A stretch of 64,000 nucleotides of DNA from Linnemannia hyalina (lineage: Eukaryota; Mortierellomycota; Mortierellomycetes; Mortierellales; Mortierellaceae), in assembly GCA_019671135.1 (NCBI GenBank), contig JAHRHY010000007.1:558001-622000 (forward strand). Direction: 5' to 3'. Positions 13,297-26,200 of this stretch are shown in pieces (the first letter of the stretch is position 1; the number at the start of each line of letters is the position of its first letter). The notes beneath the pieces are model-generated. The model was not told the DNA's origin, ran no database searches, and was given only the letters and a program-made list of their open reading frames with translations. The position numbers and the translations under genes were made by a program.

Positions 13297-16200
13297 ATGG
13301 AGGTACAGACACAACTCATGAAATAAAACGGGACTATCCACACGTCATGGTCAAACACAAAAAAAACAACACGGACGCCTAACCCTTAGATCTTAAATCT
13401 CGACTACCATTCACACATTCTCCTTCTACTAGAGTATTCTCGACTTTAGCCGTGATCTTGATATCGGCCTCTTTGACCGTGTCGTCCAGGCCTTCTTCAG
13501 CGCCGGACCTGATGTAAGTCTCTCTTATACTCTCGATCGATTGCAGCGCAAAAATAAGTGTCTGCCTTGTGACCCACACACACACACACGTCCGGACCCA
13601 AGGGGGCTATCGAGGGGAACCGCACACACTCGAAAAGCCTTGCGTTGACCCTTCGCTTCTACTGCAATAATAATAACAACAACAACAACATACCACGAAA
13701 CGCAAAGCACGAATGAATCTAGAATCCACAGGAGACCGCAAAATGTAATTCACAAACAACAACCGACATACACACACACACTCTATTCGTGGGAGTTTCT
13801 TCAACCGATCTTTCTTTGTTTCTTTCCACGGCCTCATCGAACAACAAAAGTGGCAAGCAACGACACGCACACATACACATGAACACAGCAAAAACAGGAA
13901 ACAATTCCCATACACACACAAAAAAAGTGACCTGAGTCCGCGACCGGACCGCCTCGCCTCCCTCCCCCCGCCTTGCAGTAACAAGCTTTACGGGTCTTAT
14001 TGACGAAACTGAAGAGAGTGTGCATGCATAACAACCACCCGACCTTTGCACTAACCCGATGTCACTATTGCCCCCCCTTTTTTGTTTTGTCTCGTCGTTT
14101 AGCACAAACATGCCCAGGCCATCTTGACCGAGTTCCAGGAGAACCCCGACGCATGGAGACGTGTGGATGCCATTCTGGACAAGTCTACCGATCTCAACTC
14201 CAAGGTAACGATGCGTGAGAGAGACTCGGCTGCGTCAGTCACAACCGAGGCGTTTTTCTTACTTTTTATTGTTCTGGAAGCAAAAGCAACAACAACGGTG
14301 TCTGTGCAAACGTGTTTGCTCTCCTGAATCCTGCATTCTTTACTCACTATGCATCCTTGTTCTACTTTATCTATCGAATCTTCGACACGGAAACCATATT
14401 TAGTTCATCGCCCTCAATGTCCTGGAGAAGCTTGTCCAGACGCGGTGGAAGATGCTTCCCCCAGAGCAGTGCCAAGGTACGCAATGTGATTCCGCAACCA
14501 CAAGGGCCATCATCGGGAAAGCCATATTGGGGACAAGAGACTGGGGGGCAAATGAGTCCAGGACGTGGAGCAGGAAACAGGAGACAGGACATGTGGGGCG
14601 GCATACGTTGTCGCTCAGAATTGAGGCGCATACGTTATCGTTGATCGAAGAAGTGTATAGAGTGAAAGGGAATGATCAATACAAGGAAGTTGTGGCTAAT
14701 CATGTTTTTGGATATTTCTTTTGATGCGAATAGGAATTCGCAACTACACTGTAGGCTTGATCGTCAAGCTGTCATCGGATGAGGCTACTCTTCAGCAACA
14801 AAAGACTCTTCTCGGCAAGCTCAACATGGTCCTCGTCCAGGTACCGTCAACGAAACAATTACATCTGCTCTGAACTTGCACAAAGTGGACTTAGCTTCAG
14901 GACATCATTGGGACCAATCCATGTTCTGACTCGTACTACTCGCTTTTCATACCCTGTTATAGATCTTGAAGCAGGAATGGCCCCACGCCTGGCCCAACTT
15001 CATCCCAGAGATTGTGGTGTCAAGTAAATCCAACTTGTCCTTGTGCGAGAACAACATGGTCATTCTCAAATTGTTGAGGTATGGATTATTTTGCCACCAA
15101 TTTTTTACTGTTTCCATCCTTCTATGTTGACCCCTTTCTTTGCAGTACCGGAATGCATGCTCACTCTTACCCTTCACCTTGAATGGCATATAGTGAGGAG
15201 ATTTTCGACTACTCCGCTGAGCAGATGACCCAAGTCAAGACCAAGAACCTCAAGAACTCGATGTGCCACGAGTTCTCCGAGATTTTCCAGCTCTGCAGTG
15301 AAGTCTTGGAGAAGGCCAACAAGGTCTCTTTGATCAAGGCCACTCTCAACACCCTCCTTCGTTTCCTCAACTGGATCCCCCTCGGCTATATCTTTGAGAC
15401 ATCCATTGTTGAGAACTTGCGCACAAGAGTAAGTGTCATATTTACAGGGAAAAAAAAGAGTTCACGACATGTTGTTGTTTAGCTTTGTTGGTGTTTTTTA
15501 TGCAACATATACCTAATCAACTTTGCTTGCCCTGTTGTATTTACGCTTGATAGTTCTTGGAGGTTCCTCAGTTCCGCAATGTCACTCTCCGCTGCTTGAC
15601 TGAGATCGGAAGTTTGACTGTTGCCGCCGACTACAACGACAAGTTTGTCATCCTTTTCAACATCGTGATGACCTCTGTCGCAAAGACCATCCCCATCGGA
15701 GCTAGTAAGTACCTTGTTGTCATTTTCGTTCAATGGAGTACTGGCGGCAAAGGACGACAAAAGCGACTACTTGCAAACACTTTACTGACTGCCTCGTTCA
15801 TTTTAACACTTTCCTTTTGTAGACATTGCCGAGATGTACGAGAATGCCAACGACGATGAGCAGCAGTATATTCAGAACTTGGCATTGTTCTTGACCGGTT
15901 TCTTGGGAGTCCACTTGAAGGTAACAAAAACCACCTGGATCTCGCACTCTTCTATACTTATACTGGACAGTTTAATTGACTTGCACTTTCTTGCTACTAT
16001 TACAATATACTAGCTTGTCGAGAACCCTCAGAACCGCGAGGTGTTGTTGGTTGCTCACCAGTACTTGCTCAAGATCTCTCAGGTCGAGGAGCGCGAGATC
16101 TTCAAGATTTGCTTGGAGTACTGGGCCAAGTTGGTGGCAGAGCTTTACGAGGAGATCCAGCAGCTCCCCGTCATGGAGTTGCCTTTGTTGAACCTCGGCG

Positions 16201-18718
16201 CCGGTGGAATGATGCAGTCTGCTTCTGGAAACGTCTCTCTCCGTAAGAGCTTCTATACCGAGATTCTCGCCCGTCTCCGTGTTGTTATGATCGAGCGTAT
16301 GGTCAAGCCCGAAGAGGTAAGGCGCAAACCAGTCGGATGATAATGTGGCCTGTTGTTACCTTTTCATTTGCGTTTGAAACTATTCCTAAGATGGCTCTCA
16401 TGTTGTGAAATTTAATAGGTCTTGATTGTGGAGAACGATGAGGGAGAGATTGTTCGCGAGGTCATGAAGGAGAGTGACACCATCACCTTGTACAAGAGCA
16501 TGCGCGAGGTCCTCGTCTACTTGACCCATCTGGACTGCCAGAACACCGAGCAGATTATGTCGGACAAGTTGACCAAGCAGGTCGACGGATCGGAATGGTC
16601 CTGGGGAAACCTCAACCAGCTCTGCTGGGCCATCGGTTCCATCTCTGGTGCCATGAGTAAGTCATTTCCTCCCTTTGGTTGCATTTTGCAGGTGTCTTGA
16701 TATTGTTCACACTGGGGTTCCTCTTCAATCGACTAATGTCCTGCCATGTTTTCCCCATTTTTGTAGACGAGGATGCAGAAAAGAGATTCTTGGTGACCGT
16801 TATCAAGGAGCTTTTGGGACTTTGCGAGATGAAGCGCGGCAAGGACAACAAGGCCGTCGTCGCCTCCAACATCATGTACATTGTCGGACAGTACCCTCGC
16901 TTCTTGAAGGCTCATTGGAAGTTCTTGAAGACTGTGGTGAACAAGCTCTTCGAATTCATGCACGAGACTCATGATGGAGTTCAAGATATGGCTTGCGATA
17001 CTTTCATCAAGATTTCGCAAAAGTGCAGACGCCACTTTGTCTTGCAGCAGTCGCAGGAGGTCATGCCATTCATCGACGAGATCCTCAACACCCTCGACAA
17101 GATCACCAGCGACCTCTCACCCGCCCAAATCCACACCTTCTACGAGGCCATCGGTTACATGATTTCGGCCCAGCCCAACCGTGCCGCCCAGGAGCGTCTG
17201 ATCGCCAAGGCCATGCAGGCTCCCAACCAGTACTGGGACACCATCATGCAACAGGCTAATCAGAGCTTGGAGAACCTCGATAGCCCAGATAACCTGAAGG
17301 TCTTGGCCAGCGTCTTGAAGACCAACGTTGCTGCTTGCGGATCGATCGGACCTGGTTTCTTCTCCCAGCTTGGTCGCATCTATCTCGACCTCTTGGGTGT
17401 CTATAAGGCCGTCAGTCAGTTGATCTCTGAGAGTGTCGTGAAGCAGGGCCCCGTTGCTCTCCGTACCCCCCGTGTCCGTCAGATGCGCACTGTCAAGAAG
17501 GAGGTCTTGCGTTTGATTGAGACCTACGTCAACAAGGCCGATGATCTGACCGAGGTCACCCAGAAAGTCATTCCTGGTGTTCTCGAGGCCGTCTTGGGCG
17601 ACTACCAGCGCAACGTCGAGCCTGCCCGTGACGCAGAGGTCCTTAGTGTCATGAGCACCATTGTCACCAAGCTTGGGGTAAGCATGACGCCCTTTCTTCG
17701 CCACTATGTACTCACTTGTTGCCTCAGGATGCAGCAGTGATTCAGCAGTTTTTGTCAGTTTGATTGGATATGATGCTAACGTTTCTATTGTCTTTCCACT
17801 CTTTGATAGTCGCTGTTGAACGACCGTATCCCCATTATTCTGGAATCAGTGTTCGATGTCACCTTGAACATGATCAACAAGGACTTTTCAGAGTACCCTG
17901 ATCACCGTGTTGGATTCTTCAAGCTTGTCCGCGCCATCTCCCAGAGCTGCTTCCCAGGTAAACACCTCTTTTCTTTCACTCATTCTTGCTATCAATGATT
18001 GTGACCGACAAGATGCTAAAGCTATTATTACTTGCATTTCTATTCTATAGCGCTGATGAAGCTCCCCCCCGCACAGCTCAAGTTAATTATGGACAGTGTT
18101 GTTTGGGCGTTCAAGCACACGATGCGTGATATTGCCGATACTGGATTGAGCATCTGCTTGGATATGATCAACAACTTTACCGCCAGCGACCCCGCCATTG
18201 CCCAGGCCTTCTACCAGGCCTACTTCTTGAACCTCTTGAACGATGTCTTCTATGTCTTGACCGACAACAACCACAAGAGCGGCTTCAAGCTTCAGAGTCA
18301 GGTTCTTGCCCGTATGTTCTACTTGGTTGAGACCGGAGCTGTCCAGGCACCACTGTTCACACCCGCGCAGGCACAGGAGATGAACGATCCCAACCTGACC
18401 AACGCCTCGTTCCTGAGGAACTACATGGTCAACCTCCTCCAAAACGCCTTCCCCCACGTGCAACCAACACAAGTGCGGTCATTCACGATGGCGCTCTTCG
18501 AGACTAACCGAGATCCCAACAAGTTCAAGCTTCATTTGCGTGATTTCTTGATCCAGCTGACCGAGTTTGGTTCTACGGAGACTGAACAGAACGAGTTGTA
18601 CTTGGATGAGCGTGAGGCAGAAGTTGAGGCCAAGCGCAAGAGCGACCGGGAGGCGGCCCTCAGGATCCCCGGTCTTGTCAAGCCCTCGGATTTGCCCACC
18701 ATGGACGAGGACGATTAA
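13297..18718 (+). CDS. CRM1: Exportin-1 (CRM1), nuclear export receptor
   Basis: Exportin-1 carries leucine-rich NES cargoes and RNPs from nucleus to cytoplasm with Ran-GTP. Fourteen coding exons: 13297-13302, 13433-13513, 14103-14204, 14404-14476, 14734-14840, 14963-15078, 15194-15428, 15554-15704, 15823-15920, 16014-16316, 16419-16656, 16767-17677, 17810-17957 and 18051-18718, giving 1078 residues (human about 1071). Family landmarks are [20 protein letters not shown], the CRIME-domain stretch [34 protein letters not shown], and the NES groove [20 protein letters not shown]. The Cys of [11 protein letters not shown] (residue 523) aligns with human Cys528, the leptomycin-B target. The tail is acidic (MDEDD) as in other CRM1 proteins. 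The first coding exon is only Met-Glu; the chosen ATG has a good context (ATCATGG) and splices in frame to the conserved N-terminus. Confidence 0.96.
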
Positions 18719-19978
18719 ATCAATGCCCTGGAAAGGACACGACACAATGGACGACAGCAGCATTGCATGGAAGATACGCCAAACGTCAACAAAGCAAAGA
18801 ATCTTTACAAAAATAATTACCATTGCCGATCTCTTCTCTTGTTCGTTTCTTTTTTTTTCTTTCTTCAGTTTATGTTCATCTATGCCCTTGGGGTATCTTT
18901 TTCAAGCCCACGAAATAACACGCGAACTTTGCGCACCTTCTCTTCACTCTACTATTTTCTTCTTTGCTTTTGTTACAAATAAACGTACATATCTTTTATC
19001 TTTATTTTCATGCCTTGTTGTTCTAATTCATGGTTGGATGGATGTGCAGTATGCCTTTTTGGAGAGTTTACCCTCGTTCTAGTGGATGGTATTGCCGCTG
19101 CAGAACTGCACAATGACAAGAAAAAAAAATGCCCGAATGAGGGACATTTTCTACAGGTCTTCTTTCCTTTCCTTTCCTTTCCTTGTCTTCATCATTCTCG
19201 CGTGTTGCATCCATTTAGGTCAACAATGGTTAGTTTTTAGGAATCATGATCCGCCTCGAGGTTTTTATTTTTTGCCAATTAGCTCAAAGTATCGTTATTC
19301 ATATTCGCGTTTTCTTTATGTATGGTAGCATCGGCGATTAGCTTGACAAACACGCATTCATGACCTAACCACGGATCATTTACCAAGGCAGAAAACCAAG
19401 TCGTGGCGGACCATTTTTTTTTCATGCGACCGCACGCGCTTGAACCAAAGGCCAAGCAACTGGGGTAGTATGTATGCCTCATTTGCCTTCCTCCTTACCT
19501 TATTTCCCTTGACTCATATCTTTACGACGTGTCTGAATTGTGCATATGCTTACCCAGCCAATCGGGGGGGGGAAGAAAAAAAAATGCAACGTTTTGTGAA
19601 AGCGCCATTTCGCAGTTTGCGAATGGTGCAGGGAGGAAGGAAGGGGAGGGAAGGATTTTCTTCGTTTTACAGGATATGCCGAATTATTTTTCCACCCGTT
19701 TTTCTCAGACAGGCAAGATTTATCCGCCTCTATTCTGTGAACAATGGAAAGGTACGTGTGTGTGTGAGAGAGAGAGAGATCTACGATCCAGTCCGACATG
19801 GATATAAAAGCAAGACATGTTCAAATTGATCGTCCGCACATTTTTTTCTTCTTTGTTTTTCTCTCTTCACAAACCTCCTGCCTCGTTCATTCTTACCCAA
19901 CAGCATAAATCAATTGATACTTCTTCTATCTCTGTCTTTCTCCCCCAATCCTCATAAAACAATACCAACAAACAAAAA
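18719..19978. other. Intergenic region between CRM1 and UROD
   Basis: This is the 3' flank of CRM1 (AATAAA at about 18977) and the promoter of the heme gene. Several CTTTT tracts are present near 18850 and 19160. No gene is supported. Confidence 0.5.
19803..19810 (+). promoter_or_regulatory. TATA-like box upstream of UROD
   Basis: TATAAAAG lies about 170 bases upstream of the UROD start, followed by a T/C-rich leader. Its position fits a core promoter with a long leader, but no transcription start is known. Confidence 0.35.
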
Positions 19979-21829
19979 ATGGCTAGCATTAGCATGCCTC
20001 GCCTCTCATTTTCACCACTCCTCCGCGCCCTGACGGCCGTCCTCCTCGTCTCGACCCTGACCTCTGCCCTTGTTGTCCCTCGTGTCGAGCAGCATACCTT
20101 TAGTTCCGTGACCCCATCGTCATCGTCGGTGTCGACGACATGGACTGAGGAGGAGCAAGTGGACCCGACGGGTAGGGCGTTCCCTAGGTTGAAGAACGAT
20201 TTGATCCTGAGGGCTGCGAGGGGCGAGGAGACGGAGAGGGTTCCTGTGTGGGTTATGCGGCAAGCTGGGCGGTACCTTCCTGGTAAGTTTTTTTTTTTTT
20301 TTTTTTTTTTTTCTCTTTTGGTTGGTTTTTAGTGGTTGTGGTTTGTGGTTGTGGAGGTGTTGGGTTTGTTGGGTGGTCGTTTGTTGTTGGTGGCGTGTGG
20401 GAGGAGCGGATGGACCTTGGCGAAAAAAAAAAGAGGAGGAATGAGGAATGTAATGTGGGTCAATAAAAAGTTCGGGCAAGCAAGATCTGCCCCGTTGGGA
20501 AGTGAAAAAAAAAGCGGAAGTAGTGGACGGACAAAGAAAAATGACATCTCGAGTTATTTGTGCGAATGAGCCAAGGGGAATGTGTGTCAAGGAATAACAG
20601 CACAGTACAGTAAACACATATTAACACGCATACACCCTCCCCATTCATTCTTCCCCTGCCTGCAAATAGAGTTCCGCAAGGTCAGGGAAGAACACGAATT
20701 CTTCGAAATCGTCCGGTCCCCTGAACTGGCCACAATAGTAACCCTTCAACCCGTCGACCGCTACAATAACCTCCTCGACGCCGCTATCATCTTTTCCGAC
20801 ATCCTTGTCGTCCCCCAGGCACTCGGTCTTGTGGTAGAGATGCTCCCCGGGAAGGGACCTTCCTTCCCCAACCCATTGGCGTCACCGGAGGATATGAAGA
20901 GGTTGAAGAAGAAGGTGGATGTGCATAGGGAGTTGCAGTATGTGTTTGATGCGATTACGATGACGAGACATGCATTGGAGGGGAGGGTACCGTTGATTGG
21001 GTTCTCTGGTGCTCCCTGGACTCTGATGGTACGTCGTATTACTTTTAACTGCTGCATGTTGTCAATACTGACTTGGCTATTCACGGATTCTCTGCACCTT
21101 ACATCTGGTAACTAAAAAATCGCGTTCCAATCAACGAAAAATGTCTAATAGGCATACATGGTGGAGGGAGGAGGGAGCAAGACGTTCTCAAAGGCCAAGA
21201 CATGGATCTTCCAGCACCCTAAAGAATCCCATGAACTCTTGCAAATAATCACGGACGTCTCCGTCGACTACCTCGTCGCCCAAGTCCACGCCGGAGCGCA
21301 GATGCTCCAAATTTTTGAATCCTGGGCCGGAGAACTTGGCCCCAACGAGTTTGAGAAATTCTCTCTCCCGTACCTCATTCAAATCGCGCGTCGCGTCAAA
21401 GCAGAGTTAGGACCTGAGAAGGCAGTGCCCATGGCGGTGTTCGCAAAGGGCGCCTGGTTCGCGTTACACAAGTTGTCAGATCCTTCTTCTGGGTTTGATG
21501 TGGTCTCATTGGATTGGAGTCATACCCCTGCGGGTGCCAAGGGTGTGAGTCGTGGAAGGGTGACGTTGCAGGGGAACTTGGACCCAACTGTGCTTTTGAG
21601 AGGGGAGGATGCGATTGTTAAAGAAACCGAGAAGATGGTTCGAGGTTTCTTTGGTGGTGCTGATGGTGGAAAGAAATATATTGCGAATTTGGGACATGGG
21701 ATCCTGCCGGATGTGTCAGTGGATGCGATGGAGGTTTTCTTGAAGACTGTTCATCGCGTGGGGCGAGAGGTTGCTGCCGAGGGGTGGAATGAGGCTGAAG
21801 GTGAGGGTGAGGGTGAGGCTGAATTGTAG
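19979..21829 (+). CDS. HEM12: Uroporphyrinogen decarboxylase with hydrophobic N-terminal extension
   Basis: The enzyme removes four acetate carboxyls from uroporphyrinogen III to make coproporphyrinogen III in heme synthesis. Three exons, 19979-20282, 20670-21028 and 21152-21829, give 446 residues against about 365 in most fungi and animals. The core is textbook: [32 protein letters not shown] (with the catalytic Asp), [21 protein letters not shown] and [11 protein letters not shown]. Two differences stand out. Residues 1 to about 58 precede the usual start and contain a hydrophobic run ([20 protein letters not shown]) like a signal peptide or membrane anchor, and no other Met lies before the core. 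The C-terminus ends with a Gly-Glu repeat (GEGEGEAEL). Intron 1 begins with a long poly-T run. Confidence 0.94.
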
Positions 21830-23230
21830 ATGATAGATGGTGGCGACATTTCGTCCTTTGTGTTACCCGTTCATTTTGTCGAGATACAACTCAATTCATC
21901 AAATACATATTAACCACACTTTTTACTATGAACTTGGATCGAGACCTCATCGATGAAGGGCAAGGATGAAACGGAAGGTGGGACCGATTGCTGAAATTGA
22001 AGTAATAATTAGGGTGCTTGGACCTTCTTTTCTTCGCGCTTGTCCTGTGCAAACGTTGGTACTTAAGTATGGCTGGGAACTAACGAGAGTTTCTTATTAT
22101 TAACTTTCGACGGTCATTAGGACGTCGGAGGGCTGGGAACTCGAGGGGGTGCATTATGCGCATCACTTGGGCGTCCATGACAAAGGTTTCGCTCATACAG
22201 CTCTTAGACGCATGATTATGAGACAAAGATGGCGCTGAAACTTCTACATGTCTACTTGCATGTGGGCGTATGGATGCTGCTTGTTGGTTGGACGAGTAAA
22301 GCGAAAAAAGGTGGGGAATCGAGAGCAAAAAGAAGCCACTTTGCAACCTTCGGCCTTTGCCGTAGCAACTTTATGTACTGTACTTACTGCATGTCTATGT
22401 GTATGTGTGCTTTTGCTGGTCAGGGATGGGCTCTTGCAAATTTTGTTGACAAGCACAACCCCCAATTGGCTGACCACAGACAGCCACAGAATGCTGTCTT
22501 CGGTCGAGTTCAAGTGAAGGAAGGAAAGAAGTGGCACATGGGGCAAGAGTGGAAAAAGGAGAACGAGGAAAAGAAGAAAAATGCTCTCAAAATAGGTCGT
22601 TGACTATCAGTGGTCAGGGTGGACGAGCGAGAGATCGAGATGTCCGGTGAGATAGGGACCATTTCCAGGGCGCAATGCAAAGAGACAAGGGATTGTTCTC
22701 GACTCTCTATTCTGTCCAAACACCACCGGTTGCTTGTTTATCATCGCCACTTCTTCTTGCTTTCGTTTATTTTCTCTCTCTTCTCTTTCTCTTCTTTACC
22801 CCTCCCTCTCTCTAGATTGTCTCCTCCTCCTTCTCCTTCCCCTCAACTCCAACGCGGCACCCCGTCTGGCGCAGAGATAGACAGTCAACAAACGCCTTCT
22901 CTTTGCTGCCTTCTAAAGGCAATTTGTACATCCATTCATTCATACTCAACCCAAGTAACAGCCCTTCACCACTTCACCCCCTCACTTGCAAGCGAAAGAC
23001 TCTCGTCCTTTTCACTTCATCTATCAAGCCCATTGGCTTCTTCCCTTGTTTTTCTTCCCTTGTTTTTCTTCCCTTCTCACCTCTTACTTCGCCCTTCCCT
23101 TCTCCTCTACTCCTCTCCTCCTCCTTTGTTCAGCTCCGTCTTTCAACTTAAACACGCATCAGAACACTATCTGCTCTTTTCTTTTCTTTTCTTCCCTCTC
23201 TTTTATACATAATCCACCAAACAACCCATC
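21830..23230. other. Intergenic region upstream of the H+-ATPase
   Basis: This holds the 3' flank of UROD and a long upstream region. The last 500 bases before the ATPase start are strongly C/T-rich on the plus strand, as in other leaders of this window. Short open frames here have no domain and are not supported as genes. Confidence 0.5.
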
Positions 23231-26200
23231 ATGGCGCGAGGATACCTCGAACTCCAAGACGACCCCAAGGAAGAAGAATTCAAAGGCTTCTCCGCCTCCA
23301 CCCCCGCCTCCCCTTCCTCTTCCTCCTCGTCTCCTCCTCGCTCACGCGTCCCCTCCGGCAACAGCAACCGCAGCAACAACAACAATGGCTCGAAGGAACA
23401 TGCAGAAGTCGAGATGGACGACCTGTTGTTGACACCACCCCAGACCGGGCTCACACACGAACAGGCAGCTCAACGGTTGAAGACTTTTGGACCAAATCAG
23501 TTGGTCGAGGTCAAGGTTAACCAGCTGTTGAAGTTTTTGAGCTATTTTGTCGGGCCCATTGCGTTCTTGATTGAGGCTGCTTGTATCGTCTCTGCTATCG
23601 TCAAGGTAAAAGGAGTGTATTTTTTTTTTGCTTTTTCGTTTTTGTTGGTGTTTGAGTTGACCCAGAGTAACACGCACCAAGGAATGAGGGAGTGAGAGAG
23701 GCGGCAAGGCTGGGTTATTTTTAACCCTATTTTTTGGGCGTGCACGTACGTATAAAAAGCACAAGGAAAGGAGCATGCACGACCCTGAGTAACATCTGGA
23801 CTAACGGGACAAACGGGGGGAAAAGGAAAAGTGGCTATGACAAACAGCCTGACACGGGGGACCGTCAAAGAGTGTGGCAGTGGAAAGGGAAAGAGGCGTA
23901 TTGTATGTACGCACTGTGACCGCAGACAACGGCGCACCTTATTTGTCACATGGTCAGGATCGCTGTTGTTGCTGGTATTCTTTTTTGTGGGCAGTACTCA
24001 TGGATGGGTGGATGCACAAGATGCACCAGGACCACAGTTACAGCAACAAATCAAAGACGGCGTCATTGTTGGACGTAATTTATTTTGGTTATCTTTGCGT
24101 TGGTAGTCTCGTCTAGCTTGAGATGGGTCAACTCTTTAACAACACGTACACGTGCACATCCATATGCAAAACCAACAACAAGACAAGATGCTAAAAACAG
24201 CCCTTATCTCAATAATAATAGGACTGGTTCAACTTCTTTACGATTCTCGGCCTCTTGTTCTTGAACGCGGTCATTGGATACTTTGAAGAAGCCAGAGCAG
24301 AGTCCGCGGTCGAAGCCCTCCGCCAAACCCTGGCTCTCAAGACCCGCTGTTGGCGCGAGGGGCAACTTCAGGAAATCGACACCACCCTCTTGGTCCCCGG
24401 AGATATCATTGTCCTCCGCTTGGGGGATATCGTCCCCGCTGATGGTCGTCTTTTGGGCATCGATGCTTCGGGTGCGCGCACGGATGGAGAACTTCTTGTC
24501 GACCAGTCGTCTTTGACGGGTGAATCGTTTGCGGTGTCGAAGAAGAAGGGCGAGGAGGTGTTTTCGTCGACGGTTGTGAAGCAGGGTCAGCAGAGGGCGA
24601 TTGTTACAAAGACTGGAAGTGATACGTATATCGGCAAGGCAGCGCATTTGATTGCCAACACGGCAAGCGAGGGGCATTTCCAGAAGGTCATCAATCGGAT
24701 CGGAAACTTTTTGGTGCTCTTTACTTTGCTCTTGACGATCATCATCATTGTCGTCCAGTATATCACCTACCGTGATGACTCTGTCCGGGGACAGGTTCTG
24801 AACATTCTTGGACCGGTCATGATTTTGGCCATCTCGGCTATCCCCATCGGTCTCCCTTCTGTCATGGCCGTCACTATGGCTGTCGGTGCCCGTGGTCTGG
24901 CTGCCAAGCAGGTCATTGTCAAGCGTCTTGCGGCCGTCGAGGAAATGTCGGCCCTTTCTGTACTTTGCTCCGACAAGACTGGCACCTTGACCCTCAACGA
25001 GTTGACGTTTGATGAACCTTACCTCGCCGAGGGTTACACCCCCCAGGACCTGTTGTTGTACTCTTACCTCGCCTCGGAGTTTGGCGCAAACGATCCTATC
25101 GAGTTGGCTGTCCGTCAGGCCGCCGAGTGGCAGGTTCCTATCCTCCGCAACCGTCCCGCTGGGTCCAGCAAGGTTCCTGGGTATGAAATCAGCAACTTTA
25201 TCCCCTTCAACCCCAGCTCCAAGTACACACAGGCGACTGTTCGGGATATCAGCAACGAAGTCACGTACAAGGTCGCTAAGGGTGCCCCCCAGGTTATCAT
25301 TCAGTTGGTTGGTGGTAGCGATGCGGCTGTTAGGGCGTACACGACGATGGCTCAGCGTGGATTGCGTGCGCTTGGTGTTGCTAGGACGCTTGCGGGAACT
25401 GACAAGTGGACTTTGGTCGGATTGGCGGCCATGTTGGACCCTCCTCGCCCGGATTCGGAGCAGACGATTCAGCGGTGCCAGACGATGGGTATTACGGTCA
25501 AGATGGTGACGGGAGATCAACAGATCATTGCCAAGGAGGTCTCGCGTCGTTTGGGTCTAGGCCGTGTTATCTTGGATGCTTCTCACCTGGCGGACGGGTT
25601 GCTTACGGAGGAACAGCGGTCGGATCGGTTCTACCGTGCTGACGGATTCGCAGAGGTCACACCGGAGCACAAGTTCAGGATTGTCGATGCCCTCCAGCAA
25701 CGCGGACTCCTCGTCGGCATGACGGGTGATGGAGTCAACGACGCCCCCGCGCTCAAGAAGGCTAATGTCGGAATTGCAGTCCATGGATGTACGGATGCTG
25801 CGCGGTCTGCGGCCGATATCGTCCTTTTAGCCCCCGGTCTGTCGACGATTGTTGATGGTATTTTGGCCTCGCGGGCGATCTTCCAGCGGATGCGGTCGTA
25901 TGCGTTGTATCGTATAACGTCGACGGTGCATTTCTTGATGTTCTTCTTTGTGGTCATCTTGGTCTATGACTGGTCTTTGCCTGCCAAGCTATTGATTCTT
26001 ATCTGTGTCCTGAACGATCTTGCCACCCTTGTCATCGCCGTCGACAACGCCCAAGTATGCCTTCTTTCCATTCTTGAATGTGTTTGATCAGTTTATACTG
26101 AGACTTTTAAACCTTTTTCTGATCAACTTGACCAATGTCCCTAACCACTTCATCGCCCTGGCCCCTTTCCATTCAACCAAAAATAGATCTCAAAGTTGCC

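Noticed and set aside
24204..25520. 438-codon minus-strand frame inside the H+-ATPase gene
   Set aside because: It is the antisense shadow of a GC-rich conserved exon; the plus-strand product is certain.
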